Source: Pisolithus tinctorius (lineage: Eukaryota; Basidiomycota; Agaricomycetes; Boletales; Pisolithaceae). Taken from it: DNA of 64,000 bases. Position 1 is the first letter of the stretch. The number at the start of each line of letters is the position of its first letter. The position numbers and the translations under genes were made by a program. Under the pieces are notes generated by a model, which saw only the letters and a program-made list of their open reading frames with translations, was not told the DNA's origin and searched no databases. Positions 53,106 through 64,000 of the stretch are shown here, piece by piece. Location of the stretch: the NCBI GenBank assembly GCA_024663395.1, contig JANFAH010000030.1, positions 372,001 through 436,000 on the forward strand, read 5' to 3'.

Positions 53106-56100
53106 GTATATTCTGACTCACACTTGTGCAAGCCATTGCATCATGTCTAGGTCCTGCTCTAGAGCCCCTACCCATGACCTTGCCCATCAGGACTCATTGG
53201 GATACCTCTCCTCTGACTCCGGGGCCCAACCCGGAGATCTCTGCTAAAGCAGAGAGGTAACCCGGCACCCTTGGCACTCTGCACACCCCTGGGTTGCATT
53301 ACCCCTGACACTACGTCCTTAGTTGTCAAAACCTAATGCATCCATTCCCTCACTCCTGCCCTGCCTGCCCCTCGTTTTCTCCTGACTCCGGACCGGCCAT
53401 GTCAACCCCTGAGTCGGACTCACCATCCGGACTCACCACCAACCCGGGTTCACACCTGAGCCCACTTCCAAGTCGGAATTACTCTCTGGACTTGCCCCTG
53501 AGCCGGCCTCATCAACTGGACTCACTTCTGTTAGCTCCCCCGAGCTGTCTCTGACCTCTGGCTGGTCACCCTGGCCTTCACCACAGTCCTTACCTCAGTC
53601 ATCCCAGCACTCCAGCCCAGCTGTCTTCATCCGGTTCTACTGTACTGAACACTGGGATCTCATCACTCATTTGACCTCCTGACTCCCTGATATTGGTCTT
53701 CGGACCTCAGTGCACCTCTGGTGCAACCCCCAGGCCTGGACTTGGCCAGTCCTGGCCCTCAACACCTTCCCTGGTTCCCCATCAGCACTCGGCTTCAGTG
53801 GTTTTTGGGTCCGGTCTCCACCCTTGGCCTTTGCTACACCGGCCTTGGAGCCCTGGACCCCCTTCCGGTCTCCAGACTGTCTGTTACCGGCCTGTCCAGC
53901 CTTGGTTGGCTTGTCCACACTCACCCGGACTTGCCTGAAGCCGGTTTGCCACTTCCCTCAGCCTCCTGCCCTTTGTTACTGGCCCTCTTGGCCCCGGTTT
54001 GATTCAGCCACCTCACCTGGACTTGTCTAGACCTGTTACTAGGTTTTGGACCAGTCCTGGCTCCCCTCAGACCTTTCTGTTCCTCACAGACCCCTCCTGG
54101 GTCTCCTGTCCATTGTCCTGATGCTACACTAGTCATCTCGGCCTCGGGATGGTGCTCATCCTTTGGACTTGCACCGGGCCTCAGCTCTGGTGGTCTTAGC
54201 TAGCACATGACACCTCCGTTTTGGTCTAGGACCGGTCTGCCAGCCCTCTGGCCCTTAGCCCGGTCCTGACCTCTTTTCCAGCCTCACTTTTCACTTGGAG
54301 GCACCCCCTGGGCATGCTAGCCCTTTGGACTTGCTCCTGGCCCCCGATTTTCGGTCTAGGACCGGTCTGCCGGTCCTCCGGCCCCTATCCCGGTCCCTGA
54401 CCTCACTTCCAGTCCTTTCCCTGTCCTCTGTCCATCCCGGGATCCTAACTGGGTTAACAAGTTGGTAACTTTGTACTCCGGAAGCCAAAACCGGTGGTCG
54501 TGGTTGAGACAAAACAATTAGAGTCTACCCCAGGATCCTAACTGGGTCAACAAGTTGGTGCTCTGGTACACCAGAAGCCAAAACTGGTGGTCTCAGTAGA
54601 GACAAATCAATTAGTGCATTACTCTGTTCCCCTTAGCAGTCCTCCTGGCTTGTCCTGCCAGCCCCTGGACTTCCCTCGGCCTCAACCCAGCTTTGTAGCC
54701 CTGGTCCAGACTTGCCAACTCCGGTCCCCTTGTGGTCCTGGCTTGTCCTGCCAGTCCCTCAGCTTCACCTGGCTTTTCAGCCCTGGACCGGACTTGCTAA
54801 CTCCGGTCCTCCTATTTGTGTCCACTTTGTCCCACCTCTGGACTCCCTTATGACCGGTCCTCTGAGTTCCGGTCTTCCCTCCTTCACTAGGCCTTGTCGG
54901 CCTGTCACCTCCGGACTTCCTTATAACCCCTGACCGGTCTTGCTGACTCCGGACTCCTTTCTCTTTCCCGGTGCTCGTCTCCAGACTTCCTCATGGTCCC
55001 TGACCGGTCTTACTCACTCCGGGCTCGTTTCTTTGGCTGGTCTCCTGTCTCCGGCCTCCCTCGGCCTCTGATACCCCTTGGGTAGCTCTATGCTACTCCT
55101 CTGTTGCTCATTTGGCCTTCGGGCCTCTCCCTCCTCCCGGAACTACCCCTGTCCTCTACCCAGTGTTATGGTCTTGACCTAGCACCTCTTTCCGGTCCTT
55201 GGTGGACCTGGCCTTGGTTCTCTCTCGGTCTCCGACCCCTGTTTAATTGGCCTTGTCAACCTGTTAGGAACTGAAGTATTTTGGTTGTAGGGAACCGACT
55301 AGCCCACTCAATAGGCACCCATTGGTGGCCGAGTGTAGTGCAGTCACCTATCCCCACCTAATACTAAAGTTTGCTAACCCCCCTGACATCAACCCCACCT
55401 TGGAGCATGAATTTGCTTGCAAGACACCCCGGGCTTCGGCCCATCTGACAAACCCCCAACTCTGCCGGTCTGTTTCCCAGCTCACCCACTCGCCCCGGAA
55501 CTTGTATGTTCGCGAGGCCCCTTTGGGTACCAGCTGACCCCTCACCTTCCCCTAACCAACCATTGCCACTGTCACCCCACCATTAACTCTGGAACTCCAG
55601 TCCTACCCACTCTCCCAACTCCGGTCTTACCAGTTGTCTTTTGGCCTGCCGGTCTTCACTGGCCTTCTGGTTTCCTCTCAGGCTCTGGTTCCGGCCTTCA
55701 TACCCTTACCTTAGACTCCAACACTCCCTACTATCCCTGTACCAGTCCAGCCTGCTCTGCCAGCCTTGTATCTCCGCTTTTAAAGCTTTTCCAGCCTTGA
55801 AAAAGCTTCCCAAAACCGGTCTTGACACCTGTTAAGCCGGTCTCAGCATTCTAAGTACTCGGACTTGCAACTCCGGTGGTAGTACTCCTACTACCTGTCC
55901 AGTACTCCTCTCGGTGGTCCTAGCCCACACCTTGTACCCCTGTAGACTTGGGAAGTCTACCCTAAGAGGGGGATAAGGGACCTCACTAGTGACCTACTCT
56001 CTTCCAAACTCCTGTCTGCTACCTCTCCGGTGCCCTCAGCACAACCCCACTCGGTCCCTGCACACCGGTCCCTGGTTCCTTGGTCCGGTCCTTGCATACC

Positions 56101-58054
56101 AAAGCACTCCCAAACCACCTGCCCTGGGTTGCTCCCAGCCCCTAACATCTGTGTTGGTACTCCGGTCTCACTATCTCAGTAGTCCTCGGCCTCAGTGATT
56201 GTGTGTTCACTGGTCTCACTGGCCTCGGCCTCCTGTTCTCAGCCTTTTGGCTGGACAACCCCTAGGCCTCACCCGGTCTCCAGACCCCCTGAACTGGTCC
56301 TCCAGTGGCTTTTGGCTCTCGGGCTTCTTGCCACCAGAAAACCCACTTCCAACCAACTCTGGACACCCCTAAACCAGACTCAACACCCGGACTCCCCTCC
56401 TGCTGACATCCCTAGGCCTTCATTGAACCGGCTTTATGACCTGCTGGTCTCTGGTTCATGCCTAGCTATGTCCAGCCCTCCAGTCCTTGTGCAAACTCAA
56501 CTCTCGCTGTCCTAGACAGCCTCCCCGGTCCCTCACTGTCCTCCAGAAGCCCATCCGGCCTGTTCCAAGGTGCTTGGCACTTGGGCTTGCCACTTCCGGC
56601 CTCGGGACTACACCTTGCTACCCCTGGTTACCCCAGTCTCAGTGTTAGCCCGCTGGCCTACACTGTTTTGGCCTCCGGTTGTCACCCCACCAGCTAGAAG
56701 GCACCTCAGGTCACCTCTAGCCACCCCAAACCCCTCCGACTCCTTCAGACTGGCCTTCAGCTGGTTGCTCCGGCCCAGCCCAACTCCAGACCGGTCTCCC
56801 TTTGGATTTCTGGCCTTACAGCCCCATCCAGGTCGAGACTGGTTCCCCATAGCCTTTCTAGCCCTTCTAGCCCTTACTGGCTCCTGACTGGTCCCCACCC
56901 AGCTTTTCTAACCCTCCCTGACCATTAGACCGGTCTCCAGCTGCCCCTTCCGGTCCTCTCCGACCCTCAGACCGGTTCCCGGCCTTCCAGGCCTTCTGTT
57001 CCCTTGACTGGTCTCTGGTCTTGCTGTTTTCGCCAGACCACTTGCTTTAGCACAACAGGCTTCAGCTGCTCCTGGTCCTGGTCTCCGGCTTTGGCCACTC
57101 CCGGCCTAAGCCACCCTCGGTCTCAGCCTTCGGCTTTGACCCCTGTCTCTGGCTTCGGTTTCCTGTTCCCTTGTTATATGTTTTCTTGGTTTTCTGTTAT
57201 CTGTTTTCTTTTTCTGTAGATACACACTTTCAGACCCCATGACCCCCTGGAGCAGGCCTTGGACCTAACCTGGCCTTCTCGGCACTTCTCGTGACCCTCT
57301 GTATCCCTTCCCAGTCCAACTGGTGCATTCCTAGACTGGTTTTCCGGCCTTCCTGGCACCCACCTAGCCTTTGTGTCATTCTGTTGTCACTCAGCAGCAC
57401 CTGCTACACCCCTGGACCATCTTATGGTCATCTCTGGACCTCTCTGGACCCTCTCGGTCTCCATGTTGCCCTGAACTGGCTTTGAAGCACATCTCTGGCC
57501 CTAGTGGCACACTCCTGGTACATTAGTTGGACATTACCAGTCCCCTGCACATCTTTGGTCTCCAGCTTTCCCTGACCTGGCCCTGAAGCACACCCCTAGG
57601 CCTTACCTGGTCATTCCCAGCCTTCGGTTTGCCTTAACCCAGCTCCGAAGTGCAACTCCGGCCCTCTGAGACATTGGCCTCAGCTTTCACTGTCTCTGGA
57701 AACCCCTGTCCAGCTGGTCTAGTCACTCCCAGACTCGGCTTTTCCCTGTCCCGGCCTGTGGAACCATCTGGCGGCCTCCTAGACCGGTCTCCGACCCTCC
57801 TTGTTGTTGCTTCTCTGGTCTCGGGTTCCCGGAACACTCCTCAGACTTGACCCTTGACCCCAAACCCGGCTCATGCCATTCAGGTCCGAACTACTGGACC
57901 TCCAGTCATTACTACCCTGTTTCCTGGCCCTCGGGCTCTCCCTTGGCACTGTGTGTGCACTCGGACTCACTCCGAGTCATGCGACCTCACTGCATAACCC
58001 TCTGAGCATGTTTCCCTATGGAACCTCAAGGGTTCGGTTCCTAAGAGGGGGATA
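53106..58054 (+). mobile_element. Internal region of the non-autonomous LTR element
   Basis: There is no ORF above about 130 codons and no retroviral motif. The plus strand is strongly pyrimidine-rich and studded with CCGGTC, CCGGAC and CCGGCC words. Local duplications: about 90-100 bp at 54,429-54,612 (GGATCCTAACTGGGTTAACA and GGATCCTAACTGGGTCAACA), and TCGGTCTAGGACCGGTCTGC at 54,352 repeating a phrase at 54,221. A second copy of the purine tract (CCTAAGAGGGGGATA) lies at 55,960-55,975, about 2 kb before the one at the 3' LTR. No standard TGG primer site follows the 5' LTR. Confidence 0.7.
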
Positions 58055-58958
58055 CTGTCATATCCATGACTCTTGGACTCGGACTCAGCCCAGTCCGGAC
58101 CCCTAGCCCCTAACTCCAGTCAACTCTGGTCCTAGTCCAGCCTAGAAAACCCAATCCTGGCCCTAGATAACTCAACTCTGGCTTGCATAACTCAAGTCCG
58201 GTGTTTTACCCCTATCTCCGGTCCATTTCGGCCTCCCGGCCTTGCGCTGCTCCACCCCAGTCCTCCCAGGTCTATGTCCAGGTCACCCAGACATAACTCC
58301 GGTCTGTTTCCCTTTGTTTGTACTATATTTAGTCTAGCCCATTCATCAGACTTTGCTTACTGTACAATCCTGTGTCTGACCCCGGTTATGCCGGTCACCC
58401 GGACTTTGGCTATTAACCTCGGCACAGCCACTATGGCTATCCACTCTCTTGCTAATCTTCTTGCTAATAGCTTATTAACAAGTCCGGCTCTATGTTCATT
58501 ATCCCGGACCGGCCTCATGTATTTAACCCCTGTACATACTTTGTAGTACCCTCAGTCAGAATATCAACTTAGTATTACCCTCAACTCCGTGTTACCCCTC
58601 GAGACTACTCTATAGCTAAGGCCGAGCCTTAAGCTATCCCCAACCCCTGTCCTGGACCTCTCCCTGGCTTGCATAAGGGTACAGCACATAAGCTGAGACC
58701 AAGGGAGGTAGATCCAACCCTGGGCCAGCTTCCCCTTGTGCACACTCCAACACCGGTCTTATTCCCACGCTACCGGTCTTATTCCTGCGCTCCCAGCCTT
58801 AAGTCCGGTCCTCTGGACTTAGCCCCTGACCTCCGGCCTCAACTCCAGTCCCACCAGACTTGGCCCCTGTCTCCCAGCCTTGATTCTGGCCACTCGGACT
58901 TGGCCCCTGTCACCCAGTCTTGAAGCCCGGTCACCTGAGGGTAAACCCGTACTCCACA
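58055..58958 (+). repeat. 3' LTR of the non-autonomous element
   Basis: 904 bp, with a TATTTAA box near 58,520 followed by GAATATCAACTTAGT. Same family as the split 5' LTR and the inverted solo copy at 62,566-63,469. Confidence 0.9.
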
Positions 58959-59510
58959 GCATCCCCCACTCTCTCATCATTCATTCACCTACTCCTGCGT
59001 AAGTCATCGTTGACTTGTGCTAGGAGCACCCTCCACTTGAAGTTCCCCCCCCCACTTTAGATTCTTTCTGCCCTCCAGGTACTGCAGAGGCACACCACCA
59101 CTTGCTCTATATTTGTCTTTTGTGTTGGATTTGTTTGGTTTTCACCAGCTTTCTACACCTCAACTCACACCACTCTGGATGGATGACTACCATGAGTTCT
59201 TACAAGAGCTCACAACTAATTTTGGTCTGCATGATGCCATAGTGGATGCCATCCAACAACTCAAGAACCTCACTATGAAGGATGGCTCTTGAATTACCAA
59301 ATACATTGTGGAGTTCAATCATTGGGCTTCACAGGTCAAAGACTATGGTGTCAGCACACTCCACCACTGCTTCTATAGCAGACTTCCAGACCACATCAAA
59401 GACAAGATCACTCAAGTCAGAAAGCCTTCTACCCTCACACAACTCCACAAACTTGCTCAGACCATCGATGTGCACTACTGGGAATGTAAAGCAGAGATCT
59501 TGTGCACCAC

Positions 59511-59862
59511 TGTAGGAAATTGAGAAATAAGTGAGTGGTTGAGGGGTAGGGTGAAATCTGAGGGGAGAGAGTAGGCCAAAAGGGGCTTCTATAGCCTGAG
59601 ACTGGATCCTGGTAGTCATCTGAGGGTTTCTATGGCTGTCTGGGTGCAGGGAAACAACCTGCTCGATTTCATCTCTCATCTGTGGTATCTCATCTGTTGT
59701 TTTTAAGGAAAACTAACTATGCCAGTCACTAGGTAGTGCTGACTAAGCAACAAAAAAAAAGCGAAATTCTAAGAACAAGTAGCAGAGGGATAGCTAGAAC
59801 AAAATAAAGCAAAATCTTCAAAATAAAACAATTCCCCCAGTAGGGAAATTACATTCCCTACA
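59511..59862 (+). mobile_element. Small LTR-like insertion (352 bp) in gag
   Basis: It starts TGTAGGAAATTGAG and ends CATTCCCTACA. ACCAC (or CCAC) flanks both sides, and the gag reading joins across it (EILCTT / TTKSATDK). It has TG...CA ends and no coding capacity, and is CpG-free. It is probably a solo LTR of a small element. Confidence 0.65.
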
Positions 59863-60774
59863 CCACCAAGTCTGCCACTGACAAGTTGCAGTCCTCTAAC
59901 TCTGACAACAAGTCTAAGTCGTCATCCTCTGCCTCCACTCCAAAGTCCAATGCCAAGGGCAGGGGCAAACAGAAAGATCTGCCCAAGTCCAATGTGCCCA
60001 AATCCAACATTGCCCATCTTCTGGGTAAGGATGGCAAACTCACCTCCACTGAATGCCAGCACAGGATGAAGAACAACCTCTGCCTCTTCTGTGGTGAGGC
60101 TGGCCACTCCACCAAGGACTGTCCCAAGTCCACCTCCCACACAGCCAAAGCCCATGCAACTATGGCTGGAACTCCACCTCCTCTGCCTGCAGAGAAGGCA
60201 GAGCCAAAAAATTAGCCCGCTCCTCCAGGGAGCTCGCACAGCCTGGAGGAAGTGTTGATCCCAACTGTGTGCAACTGGACATCTGACTCAACACATCTGC
60301 TCTTTCTAGTCCCAATTCTTTACTTCCATATGTAACTCTTCTTGACTATTCTGTTGATACTGTTTCTGCATTGATCGATTCTGGTTCTTCTCATTGTTTT
60401 GTAGACCCATCTATAATCAAAAAATATGCCACTCCTGTTTCCTCCATTTCTCCACCAATTCTGCTCTGCTTGTTCGATGGTAGTACAAATGCTGTCATTT
60501 CCCAAGAAGTAGATCTTTCTCTCCACTTTCCTTCTGGTGATGTCAATTCCATTTCATTTTATGTTACTCCATTGGATTCTTCATGTTCACTGGTGTTAGG
60601 ACACAACTGGCTCACCCACTTCAATCCATCAATTGACTGGGTACTGGGCAGTATATCATTCAAACCATCGCTACAGGGAATGCCAACACCCCAGGTGCCT
60701 TCATCATCTTCCACTGTGACCTCTGCTCTGTTTGCAGCTCCAACTGCACCTCTGACAGACTCACTGCACTCTGC

Positions 60775-61436
60775 TGTAGGAAAAATCCAAGTAGCTGTAT
60801 AATACGAGCTAGATGGCTTAGATAACAACAATAAAAAATGAAGGGAATGAATTGTTTGTCCCAAGGGATTCTGGACTGTCAGGACTAGAAGGTGAAACCC
60901 AGTGCTTTGTAGTGGTACTGTTTTGTGACGTGCATGGCATGGTCTGTGGAATAGTACTGGCAATGCGAGTGGTGTGAGTGGTATACATAGTTTGTGCGTG
61001 GTGGTATGTGAGACGTGGTTGTGTAGACAAAGTGGAAAAGAAACTTGTGGTGACCTCCCAAGTGCCAAAAGGTATCATTCTGTACCTAAGTACAGGGCTT
61101 TATAGTCTGGGCAAACCTGGAACCTAAGTAAAACAGAGTATGAGTAAGGGAAAACCACACAACAGCGCATACACATAAGACAGGACAAGCCAGAACAGAG
61201 ACTGAGGGTATACTATTAACAAAAAGGAACAGAGACCATGGTAAAACAAAGGGTCTGAGGGAAAAGAAGCGACCAGAGCACAGCAGCTGTGGGTATAACA
61301 TTGTGTGAGAGGAAGTGAGGGCATGGGAAGGTGGTGTGTGAACAATGGTGAATGTGAGAGGGGAGCGGACGTAACAGTAGTCATGGAACGGTTAATGATA
61401 GGGGCTTACACATCCAGGGAATGTGGATTCCTCACA
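60775..61436 (+). mobile_element. Solo LTR of the Gypsy family, partly CpG-decayed
   Basis: TGTAGGAAAAATCCAAGT ... GATTCCTCACA, 662 bp, lies between the protease and RT parts of the decayed Gypsy. Its CpG content is between the young copies (42.7, 52.1 kb) and the oldest copy (30.2 kb). The target duplication is not clean (ACTCTGC-like sequence on both sides with an offset). Confidence 0.88.
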
Positions 61437-62565
61437 CCACTCTGCTTGTCTCACTCATCAATGCTGCTGCATATGTCAGAGCCTGTGCCCTCCCTGGCTT
61501 AGACAGTTCTGCTTGCAGCTCTCTGCTGATGATGTGAAGCTTTGTGCATCCTCCACTTCCTCTCCACCTCCTGACCTCTCCTTGGTCCCTCCTGAGTATC
61601 ATGAGTTTGCCAATGTCTTTAGCAAAGACAGGGCTACTGAACTTCCACCACACCGCTTGTTCAATCTCAAGATTGACCTTGAGGAAGGAGCCTCTCTGCC
61701 CATTGGCATGATCTACTCTCTGTCTCCACCAGAGCTTGAAGCTCTCTGCACCTTCATTGATGAGCATCTTGGCTATGGTTTCATCAAGCAGTCCACCTCC
61801 ACTCATGGTGCCCCTGTCCTCTTTGTAAAGAAGAAGGACAGTTCACTCTGCCTCTGCATAGACTATTGAGGACTCAATAAAATCACAAAAAAAGATCACT
61901 ATCTGCTGCTGCTCATCTCTGACTTGCTCGACTCTCTGAGCTGTGCTAAGGTCTACACAAAGATTGACCTCCACTATGCCTATCATCTGGTTTGCATCAC
62001 AGATGGAGATGAATGGAAAACTGCTTTCTGCACTTGTTATGGTTCTTATGAGTGGTAGGTAATGCCCTTTGGTCTGACTAACATGCCTGCAGCCTTCCAG
62101 AGATTTGTTAATAGCATCTTTGTAGACATTCTCAATGTCTGTGTTGTGGTATACCTTGATGACATCCTAATTTATTCACAGGACATGGAGTCGCACCACC
62201 AGCATGTAAAAGAGGTACTCTGCCACCTTTGAAAGCATGGTCTTTATGCCAAGCCAGAGAAGTGCAAGTTTCACTCTGACTCTGTTGAGTACCTCAGTTA
62301 TGTTCTTTCTCCCTCCAGTCTCACCATGTCTGCTGAGAAGGTTCAGGCAGTTTGCAGCTGGCCTGAGCCACAGAAGGTGCAAGACATCCAGTCTTTCCTT
62401 GGTTTTGCAAATTTCTACAGATGATTCATTAATAACTACTCTGACATCATTGTTCCACTCACTCACCTCACACAAAAGGGTGCTCCTTGGAACTTTTCTG
62501 AGGAGTGCCACTCCACTTTCCTCTGCCTGAAGGATGCCTTCAGCTCTGCTCCTGTTCTCACCCAC

Positions 62566-63469
62566 TGTGAAGTACGGGTTTACCCTCGGGTGACCGGGCT
62601 TCAAGACTGGGTGACAGGGGCCAAGTCCGAGTGGCCAGAATCAAGGCTGGGAGACAGGGGCCAAGTCTGGTGGGACCGGAGTTGAGGCCAGAGGTCAGGG
62701 GCTAAGTCCAGAGGACCGGACTTAAGGCTGGGAGCGCGGGAATAAGACCGGTAGCATGGGAATAAGACCAGTGTTGGAGTGCGCACAAGGGGAAGCTGGC
62801 CCAGGGTTGGATCTACCTCCCTTGGTCTCAGCTTATGTGCTGTACCCTTATGCAAAGCCGGGGAGAGGTCCAGGACAGGGGTCGGGGATAGCTTAAGGCT
62901 CGGCCTTAGCTATAGCGTAGTCTCGAGGGGTAACACGGAGTTGAGGGTAATACTAAGTTGATATTCTGACTGAGGGTACTACAAAGTATGTACAGGGGTT
63001 AAATACATGAGGCCGGTCCGGGATAATGAACATAGAGCCGGACTTGTTAATAAGCTATTAGCAAGAAGATTAGCAAGAGAGTGGATAGCCATAGTGGCTG
63101 TGCCGAGGTTAATAGCCAAAGTCCGGGTGACCGGCATAACCGGGGTCAGACACAGGATTGTACAGTAAGCAAAGTCTGATGAATGGGCTAGACTAAATAT
63201 AGTACAAACAAAGGGAAACAGACCGGAGTTATGTCTGGGTGACCTGGACATAGACCTGGGAGGACTGGGGTGGAGCAGCACAAGGCCGGGAGGCCGAAAT
63301 GGACCGGAGATAGGGGTAAAACACCGGACTTGAGTTATGCAAGCCAGAGTTGAGTTATCTAGGGCCGGGATTGGGTTTTCTAGGCTGGACTAGGACCGGA
63401 GTTGACTGGAGTTAGGGGCTAGGGGTCCGGACTGGGCTGAGTCCGAGTCCAAGAGTCATGGATATGACA
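62566..63469 (-). mobile_element. Solo LTR of the non-autonomous element family, inverted, target duplication CCCAC
   Basis: It begins TGTGAAGTACGGG on the plus strand and ends GGATATGACA. CCCAC occurs at 62,561-62,565 and 63,470-63,474. It interrupts the RT/RNase H coding sequence (PVLTH... / WVPDAPLTVE). It shows the intact site into which the 10-kb Gypsy element jumped in the related LTR. Confidence 0.92.
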
Positions 63470-64000
63470 CCCACTGGGTTCCTGATGCTCCACTTACAGT
63501 TGAAACCAACACCTCCAACTATGCCATTGCTGGCATTTTGTCAGTCACCTGCTCTGATGGTGAACTCTGCCCAGTCACTTTCTACTCCTGCACCATGACC
63601 ATGCCAGAACTCAACTATGATACCCATGACAAGGAGCTGTTGGCCATCTTCAAGGCCTTCTGCCATTGATGGCATTACTTAGAAGGCTCTGCCTTACCTG
63701 TCGATGTGGTGATGGACCACAAAAACCTTGAGTATTTTTCTGCTTCTAAGGTTCTCACCCATCAACAGGCCTGCTGGTCAGAGTACCTTTCCCAGTTTAA
63801 TCTCTCTATCTGCTTCCAACCTGGCTGCTTGGGAGCCAAGCCTGATGCCCTTACGTGCCATTGGGACATCTACCCAAAAGGGGGGGATAGGGACTATGTG
63901 CAGGTAAATCCTCACAATCTCCACCCTATGTTTACACAGGAGCAACTCATGTCATCCCTCCATACCACCACCCTCATGGCACCTGTGCTCTGTGCTGCCA

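Larger units (their letters stand above)
42130..58958 (+). mobile_element. Non-autonomous LTR retrotransposon (LARD-like), 5' LTR split by a Gypsy element
   Basis: The 5' LTR is 42,130-42,684 plus 52,754-53,105 (about 903 bp). The 3' LTR is 58,055-58,958 (904 bp). The LTRs start TGTCATATCCATGACTC and end in CTTCACA/CTCCACA. GCATC at 42,125-42,129 and 58,959-58,963 is the target duplication. A purine-rich tract (AAGAGGGGGATAC, ending at 58,054) precedes the 3' LTR. The internal region (53,106-58,054) has no gag or pol. The element must depend on proteins from another element. Removing the nested 10-kb element leaves about 6.8 kb. Confidence 0.9.
59160..64000 (+). pseudogene. Decayed Ty3/Gypsy element, gag to RNase H, with three nested insertions
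   Basis: Gag 59,180-59,510 (HEFLQELTTNFGLHDAIVDA, FYSRLPDHIKDKI). CCHC knuckle CLFCGEAGHSTKDC at about 60,080-60,121. Protease 60,350-60,774 (SALIDSGSSHCFVD, VLGHNWLTHFNP). RT 61,560-62,565 ([53 protein letters not shown]). RNase H 63,475 onward (VETNTSNYAIAGILS). It runs off the right edge before integrase. In-frame stops at 59,290, 61,867, 62,230, 62,422 and 63,667 (all TGA) fall where Arg is usual in this family, so CGA-to-TGA change is likely; a TAG lies at 62,056. It is a different lineage (Y-L-D-D) from the intact element. Confidence 0.9.

Overview
The window looks like the nuclear genome of a basidiomycete fungus, most probably an Agaricomycete. Introns are short (about 45-75 nt, GT/AG with CTNAY branch-like motifs). 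The mobile elements are basidiomycete types: a Plavaka (CMC-superfamily) transposase and Ty3/Gypsy elements with an F-I-D-D reverse-transcriptase box. The P-loop GTPase gene belongs to a family I recognise from mushroom genomes. I cannot name the genus. No rRNA, tRNA or CRISPR was seen.

Layout. 1-5,560: CpG-normal genic DNA with a spliced membrane-protein gene running off the left edge, a broken acyl-CoA synthetase (4-coumarate-CoA-ligase-like) pseudogene, and a doubtful spliced locus. 5,567-14,527: a GTPase gene on the plus strand whose middle is a tandem array of 78-bp units. 14,528-29,950: CpG-poor DNA with decayed genes (SNF2 helicase, Zn-finger retroelement), terminal-inverted-repeat elements and a near-perfect 2.27-kb palindrome. 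29,993-34,338: a Plavaka transposase on the minus strand, broken by a solo LTR and a MITE. 34,700-42,129: decayed ORFs, a young solo LTR, and a long-TIR element carrying a mitochondrial Hsp70 fragment. 42,130-58,958: a non-autonomous LTR retrotransposon (target duplication GCATC) whose 5' LTR is split by a complete-looking 10-kb Ty3/Gypsy element. 58,959-64,000: a decayed Gypsy element holding three further insertions and running off the right edge.

Central result. The 78-bp array at 7.4-13.6 kb reads best as a chain of near-identical 75-nt introns separated by exons of exactly 3 nt. Each triplet lies between an invariant AG and an invariant GT. The 84 triplets contain no stop codon (about 12 expected from their own base composition) and spell a Glu/Leu-rich peptide with coiled-coil heptad spacing. 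Reading frame is kept from the G-domain exons, through the triplets, into the C-terminal exons, giving a 616-residue protein. Single-base deletions in the array fall only in introns. The pattern also persists in diverged introns past the end of the array. I know of no gene like this; transcript data are needed to prove it.

A second theme is CpG loss. Old insertions and their surroundings have lost almost all CpG, and several stops in the decayed Gypsy sit where this family has CGA arginines. Young insertions keep their CpGs. The loss runs into the 3' part of the GTPase gene, which nevertheless stays open.
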